A DNA stretch of 64,000 nt. Origin: Ailurus styani (taxonomy: Eukaryota > Chordata > Mammalia > Carnivora > Ailuridae). Every line of letters starts with the position of its first letter. Position 1 is the stretch's first letter. The translations under genes were made by a program, and so were the position numbers. Positions 1 to 11,161 of the stretch are shown piece after piece. The notes beneath the pieces are model-generated. The model worked only from the letters and a program-made list of their open reading frames with translations. It was not told where the DNA came from and ran no database searches. Where the stretch lies: contig LNAC01000683.1 in NCBI GenBank assembly GCA_002007465.1, forward strand, positions 751,420 to 815,419, written 5' to 3'.

Positions 1-1442
1 ATTCCTGATCTCAAGCAATAATCTACTACCCACTGAGTTACCTGAGTGTCATTCTTAATTCATCTTCCTTCATTCAGTCAGTTCTCAGACCTGCTCAGGC
101 CAGCCATTTCCTCAGTAACTCTTTAGTCTTCACTGCCTTGGCTTACTCTCTTACTGCTCCTCACCTAGATCATCACCAGAGCCTCTTACGTGGCTGTCCT
201 GTCTCCAATCTTGACCTATTCAAGCCATTCCCCACTGCTCAGTGTTGTCAGGATGAGCCGATCAGATCATTCCTTAAGCACTTCAATGAGTCCTCCTTAA
301 CGTCTTCAGAATTAAAGTCTTTGGAATAATGTATGAAGTCATCCATTATTTGTCTCCTGAACATCTTTCCAACCCCATCACATTAGTCACCCAATACTGG
401 GAACCAGACAGCCTCACCCCTGTCTTTACCTTTCCACAAACTTTTTCCTCTGCCTGGAATGCTCCTCCCCTGGCTAACTCATACTCACCCTTCCAGAATC
501 AACTCAGCTACCACATATTCCTGAGAGTCTTTGCTGACATTCCTACCCTACCAGTCTGAAGACATGCTTCTCCTCTCTGGTCTAGTCTCTTAGCATTCTC
601 AAGCATATTCATCACTCTGTCAACTACTTTCTGATTAGTGCTGTTCCCTCCATTAAACTAGGTGCCCCTTTGGGGCAAGTCTTATCTTTTATCTCTACAT
701 TCCCAGTTCTCTACTCAGTACCAGGTATACAAGAGGCACCCAATGAATGTAAAATTAGTCACTGTGTGCCAACTGTAATTATATGTATCCATTTTCTCTC
801 CCCTTGAAGTGCCTTCAAATTTGGGAGGATGTCTTCACATTTTTTTCTCCCTCCCCTAAACACAGTATATATGGTGATTAAAAGCAGCTGCTCAACAAAC
901 ATTAGCTGCTTTTAAGTAAACCTTAGTTCTCATTCCAACACCCAGTAACTACACTACACTCTTGCTCCAGATGAGCCTGATGTGTATTATGCAAGAGTTC
1001 AAGCCGGAGTCATCCTCTCGCTCCCGAGGAGGTATGGGTGGGTGGGTGGGTGGCGTGGTACGTGTGCGCGCATGCCCGAGCGCGCAGTGGAAGGGGTATC
1101 GAGGCACTGCTTACAGATTCCTGTGGAATACAGTATGGTGGGGAAGATGTTCAAGAGAGAAGGAGTACTTTCTTAATCCTCCCCATCTCTCCCGCGGCAC
1201 CACACGTTTTTCCTCGTCTCTTGCCCAGTCCCACTGAAACTCGTGCGCCACAGCCCGGCACTTTTTCTTTCGTTCCCACCCCTCGCTCGGGCCTGGGTAA
1301 AAGCTTTCCAGCCCCACTACACGCATGCGCAGTGTCCTCCCTCACGGTCCCGTCCGTCTCACACCCCGTGACCCCTTCCTAAAACACGCGCACTCTGTCC
1401 TCCCCTTTTCTCTATCTTTGGTTCCTTGCCTATCAGCCTCAC
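1..1442 (-). other. ABCF1: ABCF1 intron 1 (5' part)
   Basis: This is intronic because it lies downstream of the exon 1 donor at 1442. No second coding exon is visible. The part nearest exon 1 (about 1000-1442) is still CpG-rich and contains an NRF-1-like palindrome, acgcatgcgcag, at 1321-1332. The distal part is ordinary AT-rich sequence with an L2-like relic at about 400-765. Confidence 0.75.
400..765 (+). repeat. L2-like LINE 3' end relic
   Basis: The order of motifs (tgcctggaatgctcctcccc, then a ggtgcccctttggggcaagtc segment, then a ccaggtat...caatgaatgtaaa end) follows the familiar L2 3' end, heavily diverged. It is assigned by pattern memory only. Confidence 0.45.
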
Positions 1443-1515
1443 CTGTGGGGCTCGTACTCTCTCCGTCCCCAATCCACTCGGGTTCCGGCAGCTGCTGCTT
1501 GGGTCCCTTCGGCAT
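1443..1515 (-). CDS. ABCF1: ABCF1 first coding exon (partial gene, continues left of window)
   Basis: Reading the minus strand from ATG at 1515 gives 24 codons, beginning [20 protein letters not shown] and ending in a codon split after one base at a GT donor (1442-1441, GTGAGG). Human ABCF1 as I recall it begins [20 protein letters not shown], and its first intron falls at the same phase. ABCF1 is a soluble ABC-F ATPase (ABC50) without membrane segments that binds eIF2 and ribosomes and promotes translation initiation; this exon encodes only the start of its disordered N-terminal tail. Exon 2 is not in the window, so the ABC domains cannot be checked. The neighbour upstream in transcription is PRR3 on the same strand, as in human. 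Differences from human (Ala4 to Gly, Pro9 to Leu, Ser24 to Thr) are conservative. Confidence 0.93.
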
Positions 1516-1720
1516 CGCGGTGGCAGTTACAGCTACTCTGGAGACGCCGGGCGCTTATTTCCGCTTCCGGCAGCGTGGGGCCCTAAGGGGGCGGGCTCTC
1601 CGCTCCTCGTCCCGTCCTTCCGCGGTGTACGTGCGCGCCGCGCCGTCATCTCGGGGGCGTGCCTGCGGCGACGGGGCGGGGACGGCGTCCCACAAGGTCA
1701 ATAAAGCATTTAGGGGTGTC
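1516..1720 (-). promoter_or_regulatory. ABCF1: ABCF1 CpG-island promoter and 5' UTR
   Basis: This GC- and CpG-rich stretch immediately upstream of the ABCF1 ATG has no TATA box. A tandem ETS-like element (plus strand tatttccgcttccgg, 1556-1570; minus strand CCGGAAGCGGAAATA) lies about 41 bp before the ATG. Further upstream come CpG-dense segments (cgtgcgcgccgcgccg near 1630, and ggggcgtgcctgcggcgacg near 1655-1675). This is typical of a constitutive housekeeping promoter. The exact transcription start cannot be read from sequence. Confidence 0.7.
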
Positions 1721-1984
1721 TGGGAATCTTGAGCAAGTGATTCCACAACGCTGCGTGACTAAGTACTGAACATAGTAATTTCGGACTGCTAAAGAGGAGC
1801 AGAGGCATTCTTTTTTTCTTTGTTTTTGTTTTTTTAAGTGGTTAGGAGCAGAAAGACGCAGTCCATTTACTTAGGAAGAGGCCTGGTGCAAAGACCTCAA
1901 GTGTAGAGTAGTAAATGATGAACTGTCGCCTAACTGAGTGTGGCGAAGCTTGGATTCATTTTTGGTGGGGAGGGGGGACTAACA

Positions 1985-2135
1985 GTTTTCCTGAGGTATA
2001 ATTGATACACAGTAAACTACTCATACAATAAATTGACAGGAAATAAACTGCAAAATGAACACTTGGATCAAAGTTTTGACATACATACAACCATTAAACC
2101 ACTACCACAGTCAAGATTTGGGTTCGCTTCTAACT
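1985..2135 (-). repeat. Old L1M-type 3' fragment
   Basis: The plus-strand text (ttcctgaggtataattgatac, then gttttgacatacatacaacc, then accactaccacagtcaagat) is the reverse complement of old mammalian L1 3' sequence. Confidence 0.55.
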
Positions 2136-2520
2136 GCACCACTTAAGAGACGCGGGAGCAAGATGCTCTGATAACTCAGCTCCCCTTCTTCCCTTAAAAA
2201 TCATGCTCTTGTCCCTATATCATTCATTATCTGAGTCCATTCTTGCCAAAGTCAACAGATAGGGGGGCCAGTTCTCTGTCCTTATCTTACTCTCCCAGCA
2301 GCATTTAACACACATGATTGCTCCCACTTACTTTGTTTTTTTTTTCAGCGACCCTGCTCTTTGCAGGTTTCCCTTCCATTTCAGTGGCTGCTTCCTCTCC
2401 CTCCTTTCCTGGCTTCTCTTTAAGTCTAAATGTATTGAGGCACATTCTTTGACATTCTTATCTAGACTTCTCATGACTTTAAATACTATCCATAACTGAT
2501 GAACATCCCCAAATAGCTCN

Positions 2521-2711
2521 AAGATTTATTTATTTATTTATTTCACAGAGGGAGAGAGATCACAAGGAGGCAGAGAGGCAGGCAGAGAGAGAGAGGGGGA
2601 AGCAGGCTCCCCGCTGAGCAGGGAGCCCGATGCGGGCTTCGATCCCAGGACCCTGAGATCATGACCTGAGCCGAAAGCAGAGGCATTAACCCACTGAGCC
2701 ACCCAGGCGCC
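2521..2711 (-). mobile_element. CAN SINE with 13-bp TSD; single N at its tail
   Basis: An antisense carnivore tRNA-Lys SINE begins with (TTTA)n and ends gagccacccaggcgcc. The duplication ccccaaatagctc flanks it at 2507-2519 and 2712-2724. The base at 2520 is N, exactly at the poly-A/T junction, and probably marks a collapsed homopolymer in the assembly. Confidence 0.92.
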
Positions 2712-3319
2712 CCCCAAATAGCTCTTCTTGACCCCACCTTCTGCCCTAAGCGCCAGGCTCACAAATCTGCTTTTTTAACATCCTCTCTGAGATCTCTAAT
2801 AAACATCTCAAATTATTATGTACAAAATCGAGCTCTTGTTTTTACTCCTTAACCCTGTGTCTCTTCCAGGTTTCCCATCAAGAAATCACACCACCTTTCA
2901 TTTAGTTACTTGGGCCCAAACTGAAAGGTCATTCTCTTTCTCCATTCCCCCTCAGCAGCAAACCATGTCTACTTCATTTGTTCAAAAAATATTTTTATTA
3001 AACAAGAGAAGACATTACACTAGATATCTCCGCAACCCCCTCTGGCCAGCCCTCCTCCATCTCCTTGTTGGTTTCATCCTCGTTCTTACTTGGCCACCAA
3101 ATGTCAGCCCTCCTCAAGGCTATCCTGTGCCCTCTCTTCTTCCCACTTGACACTCTCCTCTCAGGTGACTTCAGCAACAGATTCCTCAGAGAGTTCTATC
3201 CCAACTGCCACATTTTGAGTAGCCCCCAACCATTATTTTCTATTTAGTACCTTATCTGTTATTTATTTGCTTAACATCATTAATCACAACCTGTAATTAT
3301 TCATGTGTTCACTCTTGAG

Positions 3320-4000
3320 AAAAAGAGCTCCTGACAACTGGGAATTGGCCTGATCCTAATACCTAGGGCATGGTGCTCAGGTTGAACATAACCTCACAGA
3401 ACACCAAAGACAAGGTTACTGTGACTGTTACGAAGTTAAGACAAAGTTCATAATCTTCTCTAAGCACAAAGACAAGGTCACTGTGCAAACACCATAAATA
3501 TTAAACAGCCTCCCTCTCCACTAAAATGATGGCTTTCTTTGACCAGCTACACTTTTAGCCATGTTTCATTCCTCCCTCCTTCTAGATGAGATTTATTAAG
3601 TTGTACAGTTATATGGGGTTCCTGGATGGCTCAGTTAAGCATCTGCCTTCAGCTCAGGTCATGATTCCAGCTTTCTGAGATAGAGTCCTGCATTGGGCTT
3701 CTTGCTCAGAGGGAATTCTGCTTCTTCCTCTCCCTTTGCTGTTCCTCCTGCTTGTTCTTTCTCAAATGAATAAATACAACCTTAAAAAAATGTGCAATCA
3801 TAATTGCCCTCACTTCCTGATAGTATCCAACCCAAAACAATTTTGCATCCCTGAACCTTCCCCCCAAAGTACTGAACACAAATGCTTGTCCTATCATTCC
3901 TAAACCTCCTTTAGTGAGATAACCTCTGCAGAGTTAATAAATGCAGTTGCTTGACTATGGGTGTGTTCCTGGTGGTCTTTGGCTGGCGGGCATTGACACT
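3320..4000 (+). repeat. Candidate ancient LTR relic, split by a SINE
   Basis: The block ends with a polyadenylation-like taataaatgcag (about 3935) followed by a U5-like segment (gactatgggtgtgttcctgg). An internal motif, caaagacaaggt(t/c)actgtg, occurs twice about 62 bp apart (about 3404 and 3468). The layout suggests an ERVL-class LTR, but I cannot name the family. Confidence 0.35.
3618..3790 (+). mobile_element. Diverged CAN SINE
   Basis: A sense copy runs from ggttcctggatggctcagtt to the tail aaatgaataaatacaacctt plus A-run. Its divergence from the consensus exceeds that of most copies here. Confidence 0.85.
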
Positions 4001-4189
4001 TTTAGTCTTATTCTCTATTGCATTCTGAAATTTTAGAAGAGGGGCTAACAAAGGATGTTCATCCTGAAATTCCAAAATTTTGCTTAGCACATCACTGCTT
4101 GAATAAAGATCATTTTTCAAAGCTTTAGTGGCAGCTAGGAAGACTAGTTATTATGGTCAGTGTCATAAAATTGAAGAGCTGTTAGCTTT

Positions 4190-4490
4190 TTTTTTGGAGG
4201 AAATTTCCTCCAAGACAGCTGGTGTCCTCTGCCCCTCCTGGTCCATATTGAGATTTGGAGCATAGATAAGGTAGCTTCACTTCCCAAACCATGAACAGGA
4301 GGATCTGACCCTGGTAGCTGTGGAGCTGAAACCTGGGGTGGGGTGGGGTGGAGAAGGGTTCTGAGTATCTGAGGTGGTGGCCTGATGCCTTGGGCTGCCC
4401 ACCTCTTGAATCGTGAAAAATAAACTTCTATTTTGCTTTAAGACTAACTTTGGTTTCTGTTATAACTGAGCTTTAAAGTTGATAAACTGG
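4190..4490 (+). repeat. Candidate MaLR/ERVL-type LTR 3' relic
   Basis: The segment aaaaataaacttctattttgc followed by ggtttctgttataactgagc resembles the 3' end of mammalian apparent LTR retrotransposons. A ggggtggggtggggtgg tract lies at about 4336. Boundaries are uncertain. Confidence 0.4.
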
Positions 4491-4491
4491 G

Positions 4492-4670
4492 GGGCACCTG
4501 GGTGACCCAGTCCTTAAGCGCCTGTCTTTGGCTCAGGTCATGATCCCAGGGTCTTGGGATCAAGACCCGCATTGGGCTCCCTGCTTGGCCTGCTTTTGCC
4601 TCTCCCGGTGTTTTCTCTCTCGCTGTGTCTCTGTCAAATACATAAAATCTTAAAAAAAAAAAAAAAAAAG
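4492..4670 (+). mobile_element. CAN SINE with TSD
   Basis: Sense copy with an 18-base A tail. The imperfect duplication ttgataaactgg / ctgataaactgg flanks it at 4479-4490 and 4671-4682. Confidence 0.9.
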
Positions 4671-5184
4671 CTGATAAACTGGGTCATAATAGGTACTTAA
4701 TTTTTAGTGATATTTCCATGCTCATGGTTTAACTACCGCTTATATTGTAATATAGTTATGCAAATAACTATATATCAGTTATTAATATAAATAATCAGTT
4801 ATGCAAAAGACATTTATGTCACTAGTTTTAATATGAATACCAAACCTATATACCCACCTATTTTCTCTCTTCTCAGAGGTCTTAAAAGGCAGTTCCGAAG
4901 CAATCGTTCCAAATTTCTAGCATCCTCCCTGTATCTTTCCTTTTAAATGGTAGTTACGCAAGCCAGAACTAAGAAACCTAAGATGCTTTCATTTTGATCT
5001 CTTACTTTCAAATGTCTACTTTTCTCTGTTCCACTACCCAAGTCTGTATCATCATAACTGAAGTTACCTTTGAAGGCACTTCCAAGCCTGGTCAGCTCCA
5101 TACATTGATTGAGTTGATCTTGTTAAAAAAAATGAATCTAATCCATACCAACCTAAAACCCTTCAAAGGAGTAATACGAAGACC

Positions 5185-5545
5185 CAAGTCTGTATGTTCT
5201 TCAAGGCCCTGAATGGTCTTGCTCTTTTTCCTTCTGCCTTGTCTCCTACTCTTCCCATCTCTTAGAGGAACACCTTTGCTTGGACTTTCCTCTTCCACTT
5301 CAGGCCTCCTGCTGGTCTTTCAGAGCTTGTCTCAGATGTCACCTTCCCAGTCTCCTTTTATTACATCCTCTCTTTTCATTATGTTTCACTTTTGACAGGT
5401 GTGACCTTACACATATCATGATTTTTTGATAAATATGTCTCCCCAGTAGATTTAAATTCATTAGTTTTAGTTCTGTTATTTCTAGTGCCTAATAAACTGT
5501 CAGGCCCATAGTCAACTCTACAAATATTTGTTGAAAGACTGCTTC
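5185..5545 (+). repeat. L2-like LINE 3' end relic
   Basis: It carries the L2-type 3' progression (ttcaaggccctgaatggtc, tcagatgtcaccttcccagt, then caaatatttgttgaaaga at the end), strongly diverged. Confidence 0.5.
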
Positions 5546-5860
5546 ATCATTATAACTCCATAATCATCAAACCTACACACACAGGTGGAATTAAAAATTA
5601 TTCCGTGGATACTTGGCCTTTCCGTTCTCCTCTAAGACCTTACTATTGAATGTAATGCAGCCTGGCGTGTATGATGCTTATAGGTTAATGGGACCTCACT
5701 GGTTCCTTCACACTGAAAGAAACTCAAGCTTTTTCTTTCTCCATCACCACTGTGTATGAACAAATGGAAGAATAAAGTGACTCCAACAAGAACAGCCTTA
5801 TCTGCACCTCCAGAGATGACTGGAACACAGGGATTGAAGAAAATGCTTGTTTCCACTGCA

Positions 5861-5866
5861 TTTATT
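5861..5866 (-). terminator. PRR3: Candidate PRR3 polyadenylation signal
   Basis: AATAAA on the minus strand about 1.18 kb beyond the PRR3 stop. The intervening 5867-7047 is free of recognisable interspersed repeats, as expected of a conserved 3' UTR, while repeats resume to the left. Confidence 0.5.
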
Positions 5867-7047
5867 ACTAATATAAAAAAATGTTAAAAAGAAAAAAAAA
5901 ATTCATTCTCAGTTCTCCAACAGCTCTCATCCTTCCCTCTTGCCCACACAACTCCTGACCCATTTCCTCAGGGCCAGTTCAAAACCGAACCTGTTCATGG
6001 CCGTTTTCACAGAAAACAACCAGTGCCAGGGATGTAGGGAAGAAGGTTAGATGAGGGTGACAGTACTGTCCAGGTTCCACCCAAAGGTAAGCTGGGTGGA
6101 GATTCACAGAATTCAGACGAAAGGGCTGGTGGCCTCACAATGACGTACTCTAACTAAAGTGGGCTGGAGAGAAAATAGGCTAGCCTGTCAGAGGCTTCAG
6201 AGGACATCTCATGGGCTTGTGTCAAACCCAGAAAAACTGACACCAGGAGAATGGGGAGACCAGGGAGGCAGTCTTGTGGAAAGTTTCACAATTCTCCCAT
6301 GTTGGGAGGTACGGAAAGTCTAGAGGGCACCAAGAGCCTCACTCATTTTGGCAGAAAAACTTACTCTAGTGTTGGGAAGTCACAAAGATGCCACGGACAC
6401 TGAGAAAGGCTACGTATGAGGGGATGCACAGTTTCACAAAGCACAGTGATCACAGACCAGAGCGGTGGGGATCATGCTACTGACGTAGAAACTACAAAAT
6501 CCAAAAGCAGGGAGAGTGGCCTTTCAGGGAGTAACTCTGCACCAGTCATCCATACTTGACCCCAGGTCAACTTGGTGAGTTTCACAGAGCAACTGGCAAC
6601 TTTGCGGGTAGGGGCTGTCACATAAAAAGGACTTAAAACAAGCAGCTAGAAGAAGGGAATGGTAGGAAACTGCTCCAGGGCTCTCAGGAATTGAGGGCAG
6701 TACCAGGGGCTGGGTGGACAGATGCACAAGAAACAGCACCAAAGAGGTTTCCTGTTCAGCAGTCAGTTGGCAAGGGGGAAGAGGATCCAGGAGGCAGTTG
6801 AAGGGAGCAAAGATGGGGTCCTGAAGGCGAGTCTCTGGAGGCTGGATCAGAAGAAAGCCCACACACTGGGCACCAGTGATGAAACACAGCTCTGGATCCC
6901 AAACTGGGGAGGTGGCAGACGGGGGTGGGTGTCACTGACTGAGGGTGGTGGGTGGAACAGCCTCACAGCAGCCATCACAGGGCCACAGGGAAATATATGG
7001 CCGCTAGGTCAGAGGGCTCCTTCCAGCCTGGATAGGAAGGCACAGTC
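5867..7047 (-). other. PRR3: Probable PRR3 3' UTR
   Basis: This is unique, moderately GC-rich sequence directly downstream of the PRR3 TGA with no SINE or LINE insertion. The extent rests on the AATAAA at 5861-5866. The short ORFs within it (for example on both strands at 6520-7080) have no recognisable product. Confidence 0.5.
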
Positions 7048-10000
7048 TCACAGAGGAGGTCCATTGACGCCTGGGTGGTAGAAGGCACAGAGGTCTTCGT
7101 ATCGACAGTGGCCCTTTTTGGCAAAGTGTCGGCAGACAGGACGGTTGGATTTGTCTATAAACAAATAAAAATTGTGTAGTTTAAAATATAAGAAAGGGAA
7201 CAAATGTAACAAAAAGCAGAGATAGAGAGGGCAGTGAGATTTTCTACTCCCTACCATTTCCAGACATTTTAGAATGGTAGTCATTTTCTTGGGAGAAAAA
7301 CACATTCAGGGCTACTCTTACTTCAAAAGGACAAACAACCCAAACGAGAAGAGTCACAGGCATTTGGGGAGTGATGGGTATTAAATATTATAGGCATAAA
7401 CAAAATGGACCTCACCTTCCATAACTTGAGGGCCATCCTTGGGTGGGCAGGTATTTTTGATAAGAGACCAACTTTTGAGCCTTCGAGGATTTCTTTGCTC
7501 TTTGTGAAAGCCTCCCCTGGGAGGACCCCCATGGCCTGGTCCAGGAAAAGGAGGTTCAGTATTAGCCCCCCACCAACCGCGACCATAAGGGCCACACCTG
7601 GGGCCTAGGCCTCCCCGAATTGGGCCTCTGCCCCGGGGAGGAGGTGGGAGACTCAGCAGTGGTGGAATCATTGGTCCCCTCGATCCTGGAGGACCTCTGT
7701 GAAGAGCTGGAGAGAAAGAGAGAAAGACAGACATGCAAAGGTAATCAGTGGCCAGCTTAATTCTGATAAGGAAGCCCTGTGTTTTTTTTTTGTTTTTTTT
7801 TTTTTACTTTATACATACAGAAAAATACACCAATTTTAAGTGCACAACTCAATTACCATCAAAGTAAACACACCTGTGTTTTTACCACCCAGGTGAAGGG
7901 ATAGAGCCTTCTTAGCACTCGCAAATCCTCCCCCCCTTTGTGCCCCTCCTCCCCCACTATTCCACCCTCCTCCCCAAAGGTAACCGCTATCCTGACTTCT
8001 AGCACCATAGGTTAGTTTTTGCCTGTTTTTGAACTTCGCATAAATGGAATCATACAGTCTGCATTCTTTTCTGTCTGGCTCCTTTTGCTCAACATCGTGT
8101 TTGTGAGATTCATCCAGGTTGCCTGTAGCAGGAGTTCGTTCATTTTCATTGCAGTGTAGTATCCCATTGCATGCACACACAACAACTTATTTATCCATTC
8201 TACTGATGGTGGACATGTGGGTGGATTCCAGTTTGGGGCTATAACGAAAAATGCTGCTATGAACATTTTTATACATGTCTTTGTTACACATATGTATGCA
8301 TTTCTGTTGAGTATAAAAGTAGTAGAGGTATCGTTGGGTCCTAGGGTATATGTATGCTAAAGTTTAATGAAGTCAAACTTTCTTTTTTAAAGTGGCTGTA
8401 CCAATTTACACTCCCACCAGCAATTGTTCCATAGCCTTGACAACACTTAGTATTGTCAATTTTTTTCACTTTGCCATTCTGGGGAGTGTTTTTTTGTTTG
8501 TTTTGTTTTGTTTTCTTAAATTGTGGTGGAGTATGTAACATAAAATTTCCTGTCTTCTTCTTTTTTTAAAAAGCAAACTCTGTGCCCAATGTTGGGCTTG
8601 ATCTTAACAACCCTAAGCTCAAGAGTCGCATGCTCTACCAACTGAGCCAGCCAGGTGCCTAAGATTTGCCACTTAACTATTTTTAAGTGCATGTTTCAGT
8701 AGTGTTAAGTATATTCTCATTGTTGTGAAACAGACCTTTAGAACTTCTCCATCTTGCAAAACTGAAACTCTATAGCTACTAAACAAGTCTCTTTTTCCCT
8801 CTCCACCTAGCTCCTAGTAACCACCATTCTACTTTGCTTCTATGAATCTACTTTAAATACCTCATAAGTGGAATTATACATTTGTCTTTTTTTGACTGGC
8901 TTGTTTTATTTAGCAAGATGACCTGAAGGTTCATCCATGCTGTAGCAAGTGACAGGATTCCCTTCATTTTTGGGGCTGAATAATATTCCATTTTAAGAAT
9001 ATACCATATTTTGTTTACTTATCTGTTAATGGACATTTAGACTGCTTCCAGCTTTTGGCTATTGTAAATAGTGCTGCTATGAATATGAGTGTGCAAATAT
9101 CTCTTCAAGATCCTTCTTTCTATTCTTTTGGATATACACCCAGAAGTGGGAATGCTGGATCATGTGGTAGTTCTAACTTTTTCTGAGGAAACTCCATAGT
9201 GTTTTCCATAGAACTGCACCATTTTACAATCTCACCAACGGTGCACAAGGGTCTTAACTTGAAGTGTTATGTTTTCATCTTGCGATTATTTAACAACTAA
9301 CGATGTTGAGTTCTTGTTCACATGTTCTTGGTCATTTAGATCTCATTTTTTGAGAGACAGCTGTTCTGATACTTTGCCCATTTTTCTAACAGGCTGTCTA
9401 GACAGATACAAGTCTAGATACAAGCTCTATTTTATTTTTATTTGTTCTATTTATTGCAAGTATCTTCTACTCTATGACTTCCTATTAATTTCTTAATGGT
9501 ATCATTTGATTAATAAGTTTAATGTAGTTCAGTTTATCAATCTTTATAAAGTTTCTTATCTGTTTAAGAACTGTTATCTCCTCCAAGACCATGACAATAT
9601 TTTTCTTTACCTTTAACACCTAGATCTACAGTTTACTTGGAGTTGATGTTTACATATGATATGAATAGGTCAGATTTCATCCTCCCCCCATGAATATCCA
9701 ATTAATCCAGCATCATTTGTTGAAATGACCACTATTTCAGCTCCATCTTCATCATAAATGAGGTGTCTATGTATGTGTAGGCCTGTTACTGTACTTTCTG
9801 TACCGGGCTATTGACTTTTGGGTCTGTTGTTGTGCCAATACCACACCATAACTACTATAGCTTTACGGTAAATTGTGACATTCAGGGTAAGTCCTCGAAC
9901 TTCAAGACTGTATTTGCAACCTTTGCATTTCCATGTAAAACAGAGAATGCTTATTTCCATTATAGGGATTGATAGGAACTGTAACCGAGAATCCTTTGAA

Positions 10001-11082
10001 TCTATAGATCAGTCTGGGAATAAGTGACATTTTTACAACACTGAGCTTTCCAATCTGTGAATATACAACATCTCTCCATTCATTTTTGTACAGAATCCCT
10101 GATCTTTTGGTTTTAATTTCTCCTGGGTTTTAGTCCCTCCCCTGTCCCCTTCTCCAGGACCTAATCAAAGAATCAGAGCCCCCTCATCCTCACCTGATTT
10201 GGGGTCACCAGGCTTTCCATTGGCCATGGGGGGAGGGCCCAAAAGGCTGGGTGGTCCTAAAAGGAGACATGAAAATATAGTCATCAGAATGGATTAACAT
10301 ACCAGTGATCCTGTCTTATGTTTTTCTACTACTCATTTCTTAATTCAATCTATAAGGGCAAATACATTCTCAGCAGTTTTACAAGTTCTCAGGTAAATCT
10401 ACCTGCCCTTTCCTCAAAAAAGCGTTTCCAGTTTGAAAAAAAAAATAAAGTGGAGACTCAGTCATGGAGGATAATGCAGGAAGGCTATCTTACAGATTTC
10501 TCTTTTTCTTACTATAGTTGCTACCCAAAAGATCCCAGGTGATACCAGAAGTAATCCAATCCTCCCTTTAACTGTTGCCCAATCAGAACGATCCCCCCCC
10601 CCCGCCCCAGAGTAGTTTCGAGAAAGCAGCACTTCTACCTTCTCTGTGCAAGTCGGGTATCAAATTGTTATCCTAGTCATCGCAATCTGCAACCTCTCTA
10701 AGGCCCCCTCTCCCTTGCCGTTCTGCGACTGCGCACATGAGTTCTTCAGCCTCCCCTCCCCTGCCCTCTTCAGAAAGGTTAGAGGCGGGATCGAAGTTGA
10801 GGGGCCAAGGAAGAAAACTCATTCAGGGCTCCACACGGGACAGCCTCCTTATCCCCGCCCCAGCGCTTGCGCCCTTCCTCCTTCCGTTAGAGCCCCCTCC
10901 CCCGCACCTTCTCAGACCCTAACCTCTCGCCTCGACCAGCTGACAAGCATGTGCACACCCCTCCCGGGCTCCTCACCGATGGGACTCCCATCTTCCTCGT
11001 CTCCAGTCTCTTCCCGCTCTGGCAGCGGGGGCTGATGCAGTGGCGGCGGCTGCTGCTGATTCTGCTTCTTTCGTTTGGGCAT
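7048..11082 (-). CDS. PRR3: PRR3, proline-rich CCCH zinc-finger protein, 4 coding exons
   Basis: Coding exons on the minus strand are 11082-10977, 10256-10194, 7706-7416 and 7154-7048 (TGA at 7050-7048). All junctions are GT/AG and all introns interrupt a codon after base 1. The spliced frame is 567 nt, giving 188 aa, the same length as human PRR3 (CAT56) as I recall it. The N-terminus is [11 protein letters not shown], basic and then Gln/Pro-rich with an acidic patch ([11 protein letters not shown]). The middle is rich in Gly, Pro and Arg ([27 protein letters not shown]). A single CCCH finger closes the protein: C161-x8-C170-x5-C176-x3-H180, a family associated with RNA binding. The precise role of PRR3 is poorly defined. 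Intron 2 (7707-10193) is filled with old L1 and one SINE. The gene starts in a CpG island shared head-to-head with GNL1. Confidence 0.96.
7790..8530 (-). repeat. Old L1M fragment in PRR3 intron 2
   Basis: The plus strand is the reverse complement of L1 ORF2 3' end and 3' UTR sequence (gaattcatccattt-like motifs, ccagtttggggctata, gtggctgtaccaatttacac). It is in the same orientation as PRR3 and carries no intact ORF. Confidence 0.75.
8566..8661 (-). mobile_element. Older-type carnivore SINE head
   Basis: Read on the minus strand, it has the tRNA-like head cctggctggctcagttggta followed by gagcatgcgactcttgagct and ggttgttaagatcaagccc. This is the ancestral carnivore SINE form lacking the younger CT-rich body. 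Confidence 0.7.
8662..10125 (-). repeat. Second old L1M fragment in PRR3 intron 2
   Basis: It starts again in L1 3' sequence (actatttttaagtgcatgt) and then runs through the reverse complement of ORF2 to about 10125 (for example gtgccaataccacaccataa near 9834). It overlaps in content with the fragment at 7790-8530, so these are two insertions rather than one split copy. It is highly degraded. Confidence 0.7.
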
Positions 11083-11132
11083 CGTGGTTGCGGCAATGGC
11101 TGCAGCGGGATTTGGAGGGCAGTGAGGAAGGG

Positions 11133-11161
11133 GCACGCTGGGATTCTATTTCCGCTTCCGG
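11133..11161 (-). promoter_or_regulatory. PRR3: ZNF143-like half-site overlapping tandem ETS element of PRR3
   Basis: The minus strand reads CCGGAAGCGGAAATA followed by GAATCCCAGCGTGC, about 50-80 bp upstream of the PRR3 ATG. The second part fits the TCCCAGNATGC half of the ZNF143/Staf motif with one mismatch. The first part has two GGAA cores, as in GABP-type sites. Binding is inferred from motif only. Confidence 0.45.

Noticed and set aside
1325..1732. 135-aa ORF antisense to ABCF1 exon 1
   Set aside because: CpG-island composition effect; the minus strand holds the recognisable ABCF1 start.
6524..7081. Overlapping ORFs of 112 aa (minus) and 119 aa (plus) near the PRR3 3' end
   Set aside because: They fall in the probable PRR3 3' UTR and show no recognisable domain or codon pattern.
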